Source: Brachybacterium nesterenkovii
GTDB taxonomy: Bacteria > Actinomycetota > Actinomycetes > Actinomycetales > Dermabacteraceae
Assembly (NCBI RefSeq): GCF_900163655.1
Contig: NZ_FWFG01000001.1
Location: forward strand, 1-39,496
Direction of reading: 5' to 3'
DNA: 39,496 bases
Shown here: in pieces, positions 25,400 to 35,816 of the stretch
Position numbering within the stretch: the stretch's first letter is position 1
Layout of the letters: every line of letters starts with the position of its first letter
The notes under the pieces: model-generated
Databases searched by the model: none
Told to the model about the DNA's origin: nothing
Seen by the model: only the letters and a program-made list of their open reading frames with translations
Translations under genes and position numbers: made by a program

Positions 25400-26112
25400 G
25401 GGGCGCTCTCCGTCAGCGCCTCGAGCACCCGCGACTTCACCCGCACCTCCTCGAGCTCCGCCGCGGCATCGGAGTCCCAGGTGATGCCGCCGCCCACGCC
25501 GTAGACCGCGCTGCCGTCGGCGTGATCGACCACCGGGGTGCGGATCGCCACCGAGAAGCTCGCGTCCATCTCCTCGCCCGGTGCGAGCACGCCGATCGCC
25601 CCGCAGTACACATCGCGCGGCGAGTCCTCGAGGGCAGCGATCACCTGCATCGTCGACAGCTTCGGCGCCCCCGTGATCGACCCGCAGGGGAACAGGGCCC
25701 CGAGCATGCCCGCGAGCGTGAGGTCGGAGCGCGGCGTGCATGAGATCGTCGACGTCACCTGATGCACCGTTGGATACGACTCGCACTCCAGCAGGCGCTC
25801 CACGCGCACGGAGCCGTCCACGCACACCCGCGACAGGTCGTTGCGCAGGAGGTCGACGATCATCACGTTCTCCGCCCGTTCCTTCGGACTCGCCAGCAGG
25901 GCCGCGCGCAGGCGGGCGTCCTCGGCGGGGTCCGTCGAGCGCGGTGCGGTGCCCTTCATCGGGGTCGTCGTCAGGACGCCGTCGCGCCAGGTCACGAAGC
26001 GCTCGGGGCTCGCCGACAGGATCGTGCGGTCCCCGGCGTCGATAAAGGCGCTGCATGTGCCCCGCTGGGCCGCGACCAGCGCGCGCTGCGCGGCGAGCAG
26101 GTCGCCCGTCAC
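25396..26112 (-). pseudogene. pabB: Chorismate-binding C-terminal part of aminodeoxychorismate synthase PabB (split gene)
   Basis: A 238-residue open frame holding most of the chorismate-binding core: PMKGTAPR, ENVMIVDLLRNDLSRV, SYPTVHQVTSTI, LFPCGSITGAPKLST, GAIGVL and GVGGGITWDSD. Intact PabB proteins are about 340-450 residues. The missing N-terminal part starts in another frame at 26267, and the segment that should join the two, including the usual GDxYQVNLT region, is absent. The GTG at 26112 overlaps the stop of the N-terminal piece (GTGA). This looks like an internal deletion. A functional two-piece protein cannot be excluded, because the catalytic motifs and the pabC coupling are intact. 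Confidence 0.7.
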
Positions 26113-26267
26113 CAGGCCCCGCTGCGCGCCGCGGCCTCTGCGGCGGCGAGAGCGTCCGGCACCTCATCGGGGGAGCGCGCCAGGATCACGGCCCGGGCGC
26201 GCGGGAACGTCAGGGAGCGCCCCGTCGTGCCGTCGTCCAGGCGGGCGACGGGCCGTGACTGCGCCAT
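26109..26267 (-). pseudogene. N-terminal fragment of PabB
   Basis: 52 codons reading ARLDDGTTGRSLTF, then SPDEVPDALAAAEAAARSGAW, which resembles the beginning of actinobacterial PabB proteins (ARxDDLxTGRS; dEVxxxLxxxExAxxxGxW). It stops with TGA exactly where homologues continue, and the core frame resumes one codon later in another phase. About 100 or more residues between the two fragments appear to be lost. Confidence 0.55.
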
Positions 26268-26304
26268 GGGGCTCCTCGGAGTGCGGAATAGGGGATGCGC
26301 CGCC

Positions 26305-26423
26305 CGCCGGGACTGTGCGCCCGACGGGGCTATGCGACCGACGGGACTGTGCGCCCGACGGGACTGTGCGCCCGACGGGGCTATGCGTTCGACGGGCCTG
26401 GGCCTCCGACGGGCCCGGCGACC
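26305..26423. repeat. Array of seven 17-bp tandem repeats
   Basis: Seven consecutive 17-bp units of the form CGACGGGACTGTGCGCC. Units 3 and 4 are identical, units 2 and 5 share the variant core GGGGCTATGCG, and units 6-7 are more diverged. Seventeen is not a multiple of three, so the array is not a protein repeat. It is flanked by an 11-bp direct repeat, TGCGGAATAGG at 26282-26292 and TGCAGAATAGG at 26430-26440. It lies in the divergent gap between the pab genes and the gntP-like gene. There are no spacers, so it is not CRISPR. Confidence 0.9.
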
Positions 26424-26473
26424 AGGGTCTGCAGAATAGGCGACCGGCGCCGCGCCGTGACCGGTCCGGGGGC

Positions 26474-26497
26474 ATATCGGCGCAACCGTACCGATAT
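26474..26497. promoter_or_regulatory. Candidate operator upstream of the GntP-family permease
   Basis: Inverted repeat ATATCGG (26474-26480) and CCGATAT (26491-26497), half-site centres 17 bp apart, 60 bp upstream of the permease start. It stands out as AT-rich in a GC-rich gap. The binding protein is unknown; a GntR-type regulator would be a natural guess but none is encoded nearby. Confidence 0.35.
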
Positions 26498-26556
26498 CTG
26501 CTTGGATGGGCCGTCGCCGCATCGCCGCGGCGCATCCTCATCCCCGAAGGATCTCG

Positions 26557-27960
26557 ATGGAAGATCTCGTCCTGAACTGGGACCTCGGCACGGGCGGGCT
26601 GCTCCTGCTCGCCGTCGCCGCCGTCGCAGTCCTCCTCGTCCTCATCATGGCGCTGAAGGTGCATGCCTTCCTGGCCCTCATGATCACGTCGCTCGGCACC
26701 GCGCTGGCCGCGGGCATCCCGCCGGACCGCCTCGTCGAGGCCCTCGGCTTCGGCTTCAACCCCACGCTCGGCAACGTCATGCTGCTGGTCGCGCTCGGTG
26801 CCATGCTCGGTCGCATGATCGAGGCGTCCGGCGGTGCCGAGGTGCTCGCCACGCGCATGATCGCTGCGTTCGGCGAGAAGCGCGCCGGCATCGGCCTGTC
26901 GGTTGCGAGCCTGCTCATGGGCTTCCCGATCTTCTTCGACGCGGGCCTGGTCGTGATGCTGCCGATGATCTACGCGGTCGCCCGCCGCACCGGTGCGTCG
27001 TTCCTGTCCATCGCCTTCCCGAGCGCGATCGCGTTCTCGGCGATGCACATCTTCTCCCCGCCGCACCCCGGGCCGGTCGCCGCCTCGGCCACCGTGGGCG
27101 CCGACGTGGGCCTGACCCTCGTCACCGGCCTCGTCTTCGCCGTCATCATCTGGGCCGTCGTCGCCCCGCTCGCCGGCCGCATCTACGGCGAGCACATCCG
27201 CGTGCCCGTCCCCACGATCATGGGCGACGAGCGCGAGGAGACCGGTTTCGAGTCCAGTCCCAAGGTGTCCACGATCGTCGCGATGCTGCTGCTGCCGCTC
27301 GTGCTGATCCTCATGAACACCGGTCTGAACATGCTGGCCGCCACCAAGGATGACCCCGATGCCTTCAAGGCCACGCCGTGGGTCGCGATCCTGCGCGCCC
27401 TCGGGGAGACGCCCATCGCCCTGCTCATCACGGTGCTCGTGTCGATGCTCGTGCTCGGCTGGGGTGCGGGCAAGCCCGGCACCCTGGTCGAGAAGCTCGC
27501 GGACTCGGCGCTCGGCCCCATCTGCTCGGTCGTGCTCGTCACCGGCGCCGGCGGCATGTTCGGTGGGGTGCTGCGCGCGACGGGCATCGGCGACGCCGTC
27601 GCCGAGTCTCTCGCCGATGTGGGCCTGCCCGTCATCGTCGCGGCCTTCCTCATCGCGCAGATCGTGCGCCTCGCGCAGGGCTCGGCGACCGTGGCGCTCA
27701 CGACGGCCGCCTCGCTCATGGCGGGCGTGGTCTCCGCGGGCGACTACAACGCGATGCAGGTGGTCGCCCTCGTCATGGCGATGTCGGCCGGATCCGTCGG
27801 CTTCTCCCACGTCAACGACTCGGGCTTCTGGCTGGTGAGCCGGTTCTTCGGGCTGTCGATGAAGCAGACGCTGGCCTCGTGGACGCTGATCCAGGGAGCG
27901 ATGGCCGTCCTCGGCTTCCTCCTGTCGCTCGTCCTGTGGGCGGTGGCCTCGGCGTTCTGA
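26557..27960 (+). CDS. GntP-family gluconate/organic acid permease
   Basis: Inner-membrane proton-coupled carboxylate symporter of 467 residues with about 12-14 hydrophobic segments. Family signatures are present: LMGFPIFFDAGLVVMLPMI, FSAMHIFSPPHPGPVAAS, and near the C-terminus SVGFSHVNDSGFWLVSRFF. These match gluconate and related GntP permeases. The ATG at 26557 has GAAGG upstream. No gluconate kinase or other catabolic gene is adjacent, so the substrate cannot be settled from context. Confidence 0.92.
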   Translation: MEDLVLNWDLGTGGLLLLAVAAVAVLLVLIMALKVHAFLALMITSLGTALAAGIPPDRLVEALGFGFNPTLGNVMLLVALGAMLGRMIEASGGAEVLATRMIAAFGEKRAGIGLSVASLLMGFPIFFDAGLVVMLPMIYAVARRTGASFLSIAFPSAIAFSAMHIFSPPHPGPVAASATVGADVGLTLVTGLVFAVIIWAVVAPLAGRIYGEHIRVPVPTIMGDEREETGFESSPKVSTIVAMLLLPLVLILMNTGLNMLAATKDDPDAFKATPWVAILRALGETPIALLITVLVSMLVLGWGAGKPGTLVEKLADSALGPICSVVLVTGAGGMFGGVLRATGIGDAVAESLADVGLPVIVAAFLIAQIVRLAQGSATVALTTAASLMAGVVSAGDYNAMQVVALVMAMSAGSVGFSHVNDSGFWLVSRFFGLSMKQTLASWTLIQGAMAVLGFLLSLVLWAVASAF

Positions 27961-27970
27961 TCCCCTTCGA

Positions 27971-27989
27971 GCACGGCGTCGCGCCGTGC
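27971..27989 (+). terminator. Hairpin after the GntP-family gene
   Basis: An 8-bp stem with triloop (27971-27978 and 27982-27989), 10 bp after the stop; a second weaker stem pairs 27998-28004 with 28024-28030. Together they probably end the permease transcript. Confidence 0.5.
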
Positions 27990-28112
27990 CGCTCGCGAGC
28001 CCCTCGCGCCCCGTCCGGGTGCAAGGGGCTCTGTGCATCGAGCGGCAGGGGGAGGGGGTTGCGCACGCGACCTCGCTCTCGGGACCAACGTCCCGGACAC
28101 TCCGTCAGAAAA

Positions 28113-28128
28113 CCACAACATCTTGTGT
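28113..28128 (+). promoter_or_regulatory. NrdR box 1 upstream of nrdD
   Basis: Reads ccaCAAcATcTTGtgt, a very good match to the 16-bp NrdR consensus acaCWAtATaTWGtgt, 108 bp before the nrdD start. Confidence 0.8.
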
Positions 28129-28144
28129 GTTCGGCGTGTCGCGG

Positions 28145-28160
28145 ACACCAGATGTAGTGG
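28145..28160 (+). promoter_or_regulatory. NrdR box 2 upstream of nrdD
   Basis: Reads acaCCAgATgTAGtgg and begins 32 bp after box 1, the same offset as at nrdHIE. A possible -10, TACGGT, lies at 28180-28185, so bound NrdR would cover the promoter. Confidence 0.75.
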
Positions 28161-28235
28161 TGTCGGGCGGTCGTCGTCCTACGGTGGTGTCCGTTGCGCG
28201 GGGCGTGCCCGCGAAGAACCAGGAGAGAGCACAAC

Positions 28236-30086
28236 ATGTCCCGCACCCTCGTCGATCCCGTCGCCACCGTCTCCGAGTACGTCTCGCGCGCGGACTGGCG
28301 CGTCAACGCCAACGCCAATCAGGGCTACTCCGTCGGCGGCCTGGTCCTCAACGCCGCGGGCAAGATGATCGCCAACTACTGGCTCGACGAGGTGTTCAGC
28401 GACGAGGCCGGGCGCGCGCACCGCGAGGGCGACATCCATATCCACGACCTCGACATGCTCTCGGGCTACTGCGCCGGCTGGTCGCTGCGCCAGCTGCTCG
28501 AGGAGGGCTTCAACGGCGTCCCCGGCGCGATCGCCGCCGGACCCGCCCAGCACTTCTCCTCCGCCTGCGGGCAGATCGTGAACTTCCTGGGCACGCTGCA
28601 GAACGAGTGGGCCGGCGCGCAGGCCTTCAGCTCCTTCGACACCTACATGGCGCCGTTCGTGCGCCTGAACTCCCTCACCTACGACCAGGTGCTGCAGAGC
28701 ATGCAGGAGCTCATCCACAACCTCAACGTCCCCAGCCGCTGGGGCAGCCAGTGCCCCTTCACCAACCTCACCTTCGACTGGACCTGCCCGGCGGACCTCG
28801 CGGTGCAGCACCCGCTCATCGGCGGCGAGCTGTGCGACTTCACCTACGGCGACCTCGCCGCGGAGATGGAGATGATCAACCGCGCCTACATCGAGGTGAT
28901 GACCGCGGGCGACGCCGACGGGCGCGTGTTCACCTTCCCGATCCCCACCTACAACATCACCGCCGACTTCGACTGGGACAGCCCCAACGCCGAGCGCCTG
29001 TTCGCGATGACCGCCAAGTACGGCCTGCCCTACTTCCAGAACTTCATCAACTCCGACCTCGACCCCGGGATGATCCGCTCCATGTGCTGCCGCCTGCAGC
29101 TGGACATGCGCGAGCTGCTCAAGCGCGGCAACGGTTTGTTCGGCTCGGCCGAGCTCACCGGCTCGATCGGCGTGGTGACCGTCAACATGGCGCGCCTGGG
29201 GTATCGGTTCGCCGGGGACGAGGACGCGCTCGTGGCCGAGCTCGACCGGTATCTCGAGCTCGGGGCCGAGATCCTCGAGCAGCGCCGCGCCACCGTCCAG
29301 GGCCTCATCGACGGCGGGCTCTACCCCTACACCAAGCGCTACATGGGCACGCTCGACAACCACTTCTCCACGCTGGGCGTCAACGGGATGAACGAGATGC
29401 TCCGCAACGTCACGGGCGACCGTCTCACGCTCATGGATGCCGAGGGCCGCGAGATGTGCGAGGGGATCCTCGACCACGTGCGCGAGAAGATGGTCGAGTT
29501 CCAGGAGCGCACCGGCCACATGTTCAACCTCGAGGCCACGCCCGCCGAGGGCGCCACCTACCGCTTCGCCAAGGAGGACCGCTCCCGCTTCCCGGGGATC
29601 CTGCAGGCCGGCACCGAGCACAACCCGTACTACACGAACTCCTCGCAGCTGCCCGTCGGCGCGACCGAGGACCCCTTCGAGGCCCTCGAGCTGCAGGACG
29701 AACTGCAGGCCAAGTACACCGGCGGCACCGTGCTGCACCTGTACATGAACGAGCAGATGAGCTCGGCGCACGCCTGCCGCGAACTGGTGCGCCGCGCCCT
29801 GTCGACCTTCCGCCTGCCCTACCTCACGGTCACGCCCACGTTCTCGATCTGCCCGACCCACGGCTACCTCGCGGGCGAGCACTTCGCGTGCACCACCTGC
29901 GGGGAGGCCTGCGAGGTCTGGACCCGCGTGATGGGGTACCACCGTCCCGTCTCCTCGTTCAACATCGGCAAGAAGGGCGAGTACCTCGAGCGCCGCTTCT
30001 TCACCGAGGACGCGGCCGATGAGCGCGTCGGCGGCCTCATCGACGGCCCCGACGTCCCGGTGCGCCTGCAGGGCGCGCCCGCGTGA
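28236..30086 (+). CDS. nrdD: Anaerobic (class III) ribonucleoside-triphosphate reductase without ATP-cone
   Basis: Glycyl-radical enzyme that makes deoxynucleotides without oxygen, 616 residues. The N-terminal ATP-cone typical of NrdD is absent: the protein enters the catalytic barrel directly (NANQGYSVGGLVLNAAG, EGDIHIHDLDMLSGYC). The substrate region holds SACGQIVNFLG and SQCPFTNLTFDW. A C-terminal Zn ribbon is suggested by CPTH and CTTC plus a further Cys. The radical Gly567 lies in TRVMGYHRP, followed by FNIGKKGEYLERRFF. The ATG at 28236 is preceded by AGGAGAG. nrdG overlaps the 3' end by 4 bp, and two NrdR boxes lie upstream. Confidence 0.93.
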   Translation: MSRTLVDPVATVSEYVSRADWRVNANANQGYSVGGLVLNAAGKMIANYWLDEVFSDEAGRAHREGDIHIHDLDMLSGYCAGWSLRQLLEEGFNGVPGAIAAGPAQHFSSACGQIVNFLGTLQNEWAGAQAFSSFDTYMAPFVRLNSLTYDQVLQSMQELIHNLNVPSRWGSQCPFTNLTFDWTCPADLAVQHPLIGGELCDFTYGDLAAEMEMINRAYIEVMTAGDADGRVFTFPIPTYNITADFDWDSPNAERLFAMTAKYGLPYFQNFINSDLDPGMIRSMCCRLQLDMRELLKRGNGLFGSAELTGSIGVVTVNMARLGYRFAGDEDALVAELDRYLELGAEILEQRRATVQGLIDGGLYPYTKRYMGTLDNHFSTLGVNGMNEMLRNVTGDRLTLMDAEGREMCEGILDHVREKMVEFQERTGHMFNLEATPAEGATYRFAKEDRSRFPGILQAGTEHNPYYTNSSQLPVGATEDPFEALELQDELQAKYTGGTVLHLYMNEQMSSAHACRELVRRALSTFRLPYLTVTPTFSICPTHGYLAGEHFACTTCGEACEVWTRVMGYHRPVSSFNIGKKGEYLERRFFTEDAADERVGGLIDGPDVPVRLQGAPA

Positions 30087-30850
30087 CGATGCCCGTCGCC
30101 TGCGGGGCCGATGTCGGGGCTGGCCTCGGCATCGGCGCCGCAGATCTGCAGATCGCGGGGCTCGTGCCGCTGTCGACCGTCGACTGGCCCGGCCGCCTGG
30201 TCGCGACGCTGTTCTGCCAGGGCTGCCCGTGGCGCTGCGGCTACTGCCACAACACCGCGATCCTCGACCCCCGCACGCCCGGCGAGGTCCCGTGGGAGCG
30301 GGTCGAGGCCCTCCTGGCACGCCGTCGCGGACTCCTGGACGGCGTCGTCCTCAGCGGGGGAGAGGCGACGATGCAGCACGCCGTCCTCCCCGCCGCCCGG
30401 CGCGTCCGGGAGCTGGGTTTCGCCGTGGGCCTGCACACCGGGGGAGCCTTCCCCGAGCGCCTGCGGGCCCTGCTGGACGAGGGACTGCTGGACTGGGTCG
30501 GCTTCGACGTCAAGGCCTCGGCCCCCGGGTACGACGCGATCGTCGGGCGCGGGCATGCCTGGGAGAATGCGGAGCGCTCGCTGCGCCTGCTGCTCGATGC
30601 CGGCATCGACCACGAGCTGCGGATGACCGTCACCCCCGCGCTCATCGAGCAGATCCCCGCCGTGCTCGAGATGCTCGGCGCGGCCGGCGCCTCCGCGCTC
30701 GTGCTGCAGCGCGCCCGCCCCGACGGGGCCCCCGCGGCCTTCGCCGCGCAGCTGGACGCCGTCGCGGACTGGCCGGCCCGCTTCGATGCCGCGGTCGAGG
30801 CGGCTCGGGCGGCGGGCCGGCGGCTCGGGGTCGAGGTCTCCTCGCGCTGA
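30083..30850 (+). CDS. nrdG: Anaerobic ribonucleotide reductase activating protein (radical SAM)
   Basis: Generates the glycyl radical on NrdD using S-adenosylmethionine and a [4Fe-4S] cluster. The cluster motif CPWRCGYC (CxxxCxxC) follows FCQG near residue 50, and the SAM-binding GGE is in LSGGEATMQ. Substrate-domain features such as HTGGAFPERL and VGFDVKA follow. The 255 residues are longer than E. coli NrdG and similar to the pyruvate-formate-lyase-activase-like NrdG2 type. The GTG at 30083 overlaps the nrdD stop (GTGA). It converges with the lipoprotein gene 18 bp away, with no obvious terminator. Confidence 0.92.
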   Translation: MTMPVACGADVGAGLGIGAADLQIAGLVPLSTVDWPGRLVATLFCQGCPWRCGYCHNTAILDPRTPGEVPWERVEALLARRRGLLDGVVLSGGEATMQHAVLPAARRVRELGFAVGLHTGGAFPERLRALLDEGLLDWVGFDVKASAPGYDAIVGRGHAWENAERSLRLLLDAGIDHELRMTVTPALIEQIPAVLEMLGAAGASALVLQRARPDGAPAAFAAQLDAVADWPARFDAAVEAARAAGRRLGVEVSSR

Positions 30851-30868
30851 GGGGCGCCGTGGGCGCCG

Positions 30869-31321
30869 CTACAGGCCGAAGCGCTCGCGCAGGTCGTCCG
30901 TGGTGACGGTCGCGCCGCCTCCCGCCGCCACCGCCTCCGCGGTCGTGAGCGCGAGCGAGGGATCCGCGGTGCTCCGCGCCTCGACGCGCACGTCGGCGAC
31001 CGGGGCATCGTCCATCGCGATCCAGCGCGCCGTGATCGCCTCGAGCACCTCGGAGAACGCCGCGGCGACCTCCTCGCGACCGGTCCCGGTGACGGTCAGG
31101 ACACCGCCGATCACGGTGCCCACCTGCCCGCTGTCCTGCACCTGGACCCGGCCCTTTACGTAGCCGGCGCAGCCGTCGGCGGCCGCCTGGAGCTCGGCCT
31201 GCACGGCCTCGGTGTCGATCCGCTGACGGCGGGGGGCGCAGCCCGCGAGCCAGGCGATCAGCCCGCCCATGAGCGCCTCCCGTCGTCCGATGACCCACCG
31301 CGATCGCGGCGCAGCGTCCAT
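30869..31321 (-). CDS. Small lipoprotein of unknown function
   Basis: About 150 residues. The N-terminus carries a twin-arginine-like signal (VIGRREALMGGLIAWLAG) ending in a lipobox LAGC, so it should be exported and lipid-anchored. The mature part is a small alpha/beta domain with segments DTEAVQAELQAAADGC and VTVTGTGREEVAAAF; I do not recognise a family. The ATG at 31321 is chosen; a GTG at 31336 overlaps the stop of the upstream decayed gene and would also be in frame. Position after an EspG/hydrolase relic suggests it may be left over from a type VII secretion-associated locus, but this is inference. Confidence 0.65.
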   Translation of the reverse strand: MDAAPRSRWVIGRREALMGGLIAWLAGCAPRRQRIDTEAVQAELQAAADGCAGYVKGRVQVQDSGQVGTVIGGVLTVTGTGREEVAAAFSEVLEAITARWIAMDDAPVADVRVEARSTADPSLALTTAEAVAAGGGATVTTDDLRERFGL

Positions 31322-31325
31322 GCTC

Positions 31326-33640
<2,315 letters not shown>

Positions 33641-33877
33641 TCCGGCCGCAGAGGTTTCCCGCAGCACGGTTTCCCCGGCATGGTTTCCGTCCTCGCCCAG
33701 CGCCCGTTCCGCCGCCATGGAGGGGCGGGCGCCGCGCTTCCCAGGCCGATCCGGCAGGTGAGGGGCATGTCTCGACCACCCGGTCAGCTCTATTGGTGCT
33801 CATAAGCGCTGTGGTAGGAAGCTATGCGACGGACTGATTCCAGTCCCCTTCCCCCCTTCAGCAAGGAGTGATCGACA

Positions 33878-34168
33878 ATGGGCATCCTCTGGGCCATCAT
33901 TTCCTGGATCATCATCGGCGCCATCATCGGGCTCGTGGCCCGTGCCCTCATGCCGGGCAAGCAGGCCATGGGCCTCGGCTCGACCATCATCCTCGGCATC
34001 ATCGGCGCGATCGTCGGCGGCTTCCTCGGCGGCCTCTTCGGCGGCGCCGGGATCTCCGGCATCATGTCCAACCCGTGGAGCATCGGCACGATCGTGCTCG
34101 CCGTCATCGGTGCCATCATCGTCATGGTCGTCTACGGCCTCGTCGCGGGCCGCTCGAACCGCGCCTGA
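33878..34168 (+). CDS. GlsB/YeaQ/YmgE family membrane protein
   Basis: A 96-residue protein with three hydrophobic helices rich in Gly and Ile: GILWAIISWIIIGAIIGLVA, then the family-typical LGSTIILGIIGAIVGGFLGG, then a C-terminal helix ending VYGLVAGRSNRA. Members of this family are induced by envelope and general stress in Gram-positive bacteria; the biochemical role is not known. AAGGAG lies 12 bp before the ATG. The 237-bp upstream gap (33641-33877) holds no gene; it contains three copies of a short GGTTTCC motif (33651-33692) and presumably the promoter. Confidence 0.88.
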   Translation: MGILWAIISWIIIGAIIGLVARALMPGKQAMGLGSTIILGIIGAIVGGFLGGLFGGAGISGIMSNPWSIGTIVLAVIGAIIVMVVYGLVAGRSNRA

Positions 34169-34205
34169 CACGTCGTCTCCGCGGCCTCGTGCCGCGTGAG
34201 CATCG

Positions 34206-34238
34206 AAGCGCCGTCTCCCCGCAGGGGAGGCGGCGCTT
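34206..34238 (+). terminator. Terminator after the GlsB/YeaQ gene
   Basis: A 15-bp stem with one G-T pair (34206-34220 and 34224-34238) and a 3-nt loop, 37 bp after the stop and just before the convergent YigZ-like gene. Confidence 0.8.
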
Positions 34239-34274
34239 CCGCGTTCCCGCAGTCGGTTCCCGCAGTCCGTCCGG

Positions 34275-34922
34275 TCAGAGCGCCACGTCGACCGTGCGCG
34301 TGCCGTGGGCGGTCACGTCGAGGGCCCCGGCGCTCGCCGCCGCGAGCTCGGCCAGCACCGCATCGAGCTCCTCGGGCGGGACGAGACCCGTCAGCTCGAC
34401 GCCGCTGCCGCCGTAGACGGGGGCCTCGACCGTCCCGCCGTGGGCGGCGAGCACCTGGCGCAGTACGTGCTCGGACGCGCCCGCCTCAGCGTGCCCGGCC
34501 CGCGCGATGAGCACGGCCATCGCGGTGCGTCGCAGCAGGCGGGCCTCGGCGATCGCCGCGGTGACCGCATCGCCGTAGGCGCGGGCCAAACCGCCGGTTC
34601 CCAGCTTGATGCCGCCGAAGTGGCGGGTGACGACGGCGACGACGTCCACCAGATGCGACCCCTGCAGGGCGATCAGCATCGGCATGCCCGCGGTCCCGGC
34701 CGGCTCCCCGTCGTCGTTGCTGCGGGTGATGGGGGCAGGGCCCGACTCGATGACCATCGCGCTGCAGTGGTGGCGTGCCGACGGAGCGGCGCGGCGGGCC
34801 GCGTGGATCACCGCGTCCGCCGCGGCGACGCCCGCGACCGGTTCGAGACGGGCCAGGAAGCGCGACTTCTTCTCCACCAGCTCCGCGTCGGCGGGGGCGG
34901 CGAGGACCAGGCGCTCCGTCAT
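34275..34922 (-). CDS. YigZ/IMPACT (UPF0029) family protein
   Basis: A cytosolic protein of 215 residues. The N-terminal UPF0029 domain is clear: VEKKSRFLARLEPV, NDDGEPAGTAGMPML and VVAVVTRHFGGIKLGTGGLARAYG. A ferredoxin-like C-terminal domain follows (DUF1949 type). The family is linked to translation control through eukaryotic IMPACT, but the bacterial role is not established. The ATG at 34922 is chosen; nothing suggests an operon. Confidence 0.9.
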   Translation of the reverse strand: MTERLVLAAPADAELVEKKSRFLARLEPVAGVAAADAVIHAARRAAPSARHHCSAMVIESGPAPITRSNDDGEPAGTAGMPMLIALQGSHLVDVVAVVTRHFGGIKLGTGGLARAYGDAVTAAIAEARLLRRTAMAVLIARAGHAEAGASEHVLRQVLAAHGGTVEAPVYGGSGVELTGLVPPEELDAVLAELAAASAGALDVTAHGTRTVDVAL

Positions 34923-35049
34923 GCCGGGAGTCTACGGAGGCGGAGAGGGCGACGAGCCCTCGGGGCAGGCACCAGCGCCGACGGCGCATCGTAGAGTGTG
35001 ACCGGCGGCACGGACGATCGTAGCCGGGCCCGACGATGAGGGGGAGACG

Positions 35050-35601
35050 ATGACGGCGAGGACCACGGCCAGCGCACCGGGGGCGGGTATGTGCAGATGG
35101 GGGAAGATCCTCGCGATCCTGGGTGCGGTGATCCTCCTGCTGAGCATCGTCGCGGGGACGATCCTCGCCTGGATGAGCTTCCAGGGCGCGATGGGGACAG
35201 CCGAGGACTCGACGCCGTTCACGGGGTCGACGACGCTGCAGCTCTCGGCGGGCGATGAGATCCAGCTGTACGCGCGCGAGGGCGCGATGACGAGCAGCTG
35301 CGATGTGAGCCCGTCCGACCAGGTGGGCCCCGGGCCCTCGCAGACCAGCACGATCTCCCAGGACGGCAGCAGCTGGACGTCCTTCGACGGCTTCACGGCC
35401 ACGGCCGACGGCGAGTACATCGTCACGTGCGCCGGCACCTCCGAGGTGCTCGCCGCGCCCCCGATCTCCGTGGGCGGGATGCTCGGCGGCATCGGCGGGA
35501 TCTTCCTCGGCGTCGGCGGCGGGATGCTCGGCGCGCTGCTCCTGCTCGTCGGCATCGTGCTGTTGATCGTGGGGCGCGGGAAGGCGAAACAGGGGGCCTG
35601 A
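35050..35601 (+). CDS. Membrane protein of unknown function
   Basis: A 183-residue protein I do not recognise. One hydrophobic helix near residues 18-42 (ILAILGAVILLLSIVAGTIL) and one or two Gly-rich hydrophobic stretches at 140-175 flank a central region of ~95 residues. That region is Ser/Thr/Asp-rich and beta-like, with two Cys (SSCDVSP and VTCAGTS) that could pair. The layout suggests an exported domain held between membrane anchors. The ATG at 35050 follows GGGGGAGA. The 215-bp gap after it (35602-35816) holds no gene. Confidence 0.7.
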   Translation: MTARTTASAPGAGMCRWGKILAILGAVILLLSIVAGTILAWMSFQGAMGTAEDSTPFTGSTTLQLSAGDEIQLYAREGAMTSSCDVSPSDQVGPGPSQTSTISQDGSSWTSFDGFTATADGEYIVTCAGTSEVLAAPPISVGGMLGGIGGIFLGVGGGMLGALLLLVGIVLLIVGRGKAKQGA

Positions 35602-35816
35602 GCCGCGCGCATAGGGTGCGCGGCAGGGCGAGCGAGACGTGCATGACGGCCGCGGCGTCAGCGGGACAGATCCGCTGGCGCCGCGGACTTCGGCGGGTCG
35701 GGGCGCTGACCTGGGCGTTCGGATCTGCTCGCCGAGACCTCTTGCGCTAAATAGTGGCGGCATACGATTATTGCCCCACGGCGACCGGCGCCGAGCACTG
35801 ACGAAGGAGTCAGACG

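Noticed and set aside
26305-26423. CRISPR array
   Set aside because: The units are contiguous without unique spacers, only 17 bp long, and no cas genes are nearby. Recorded as a tandem repeat.
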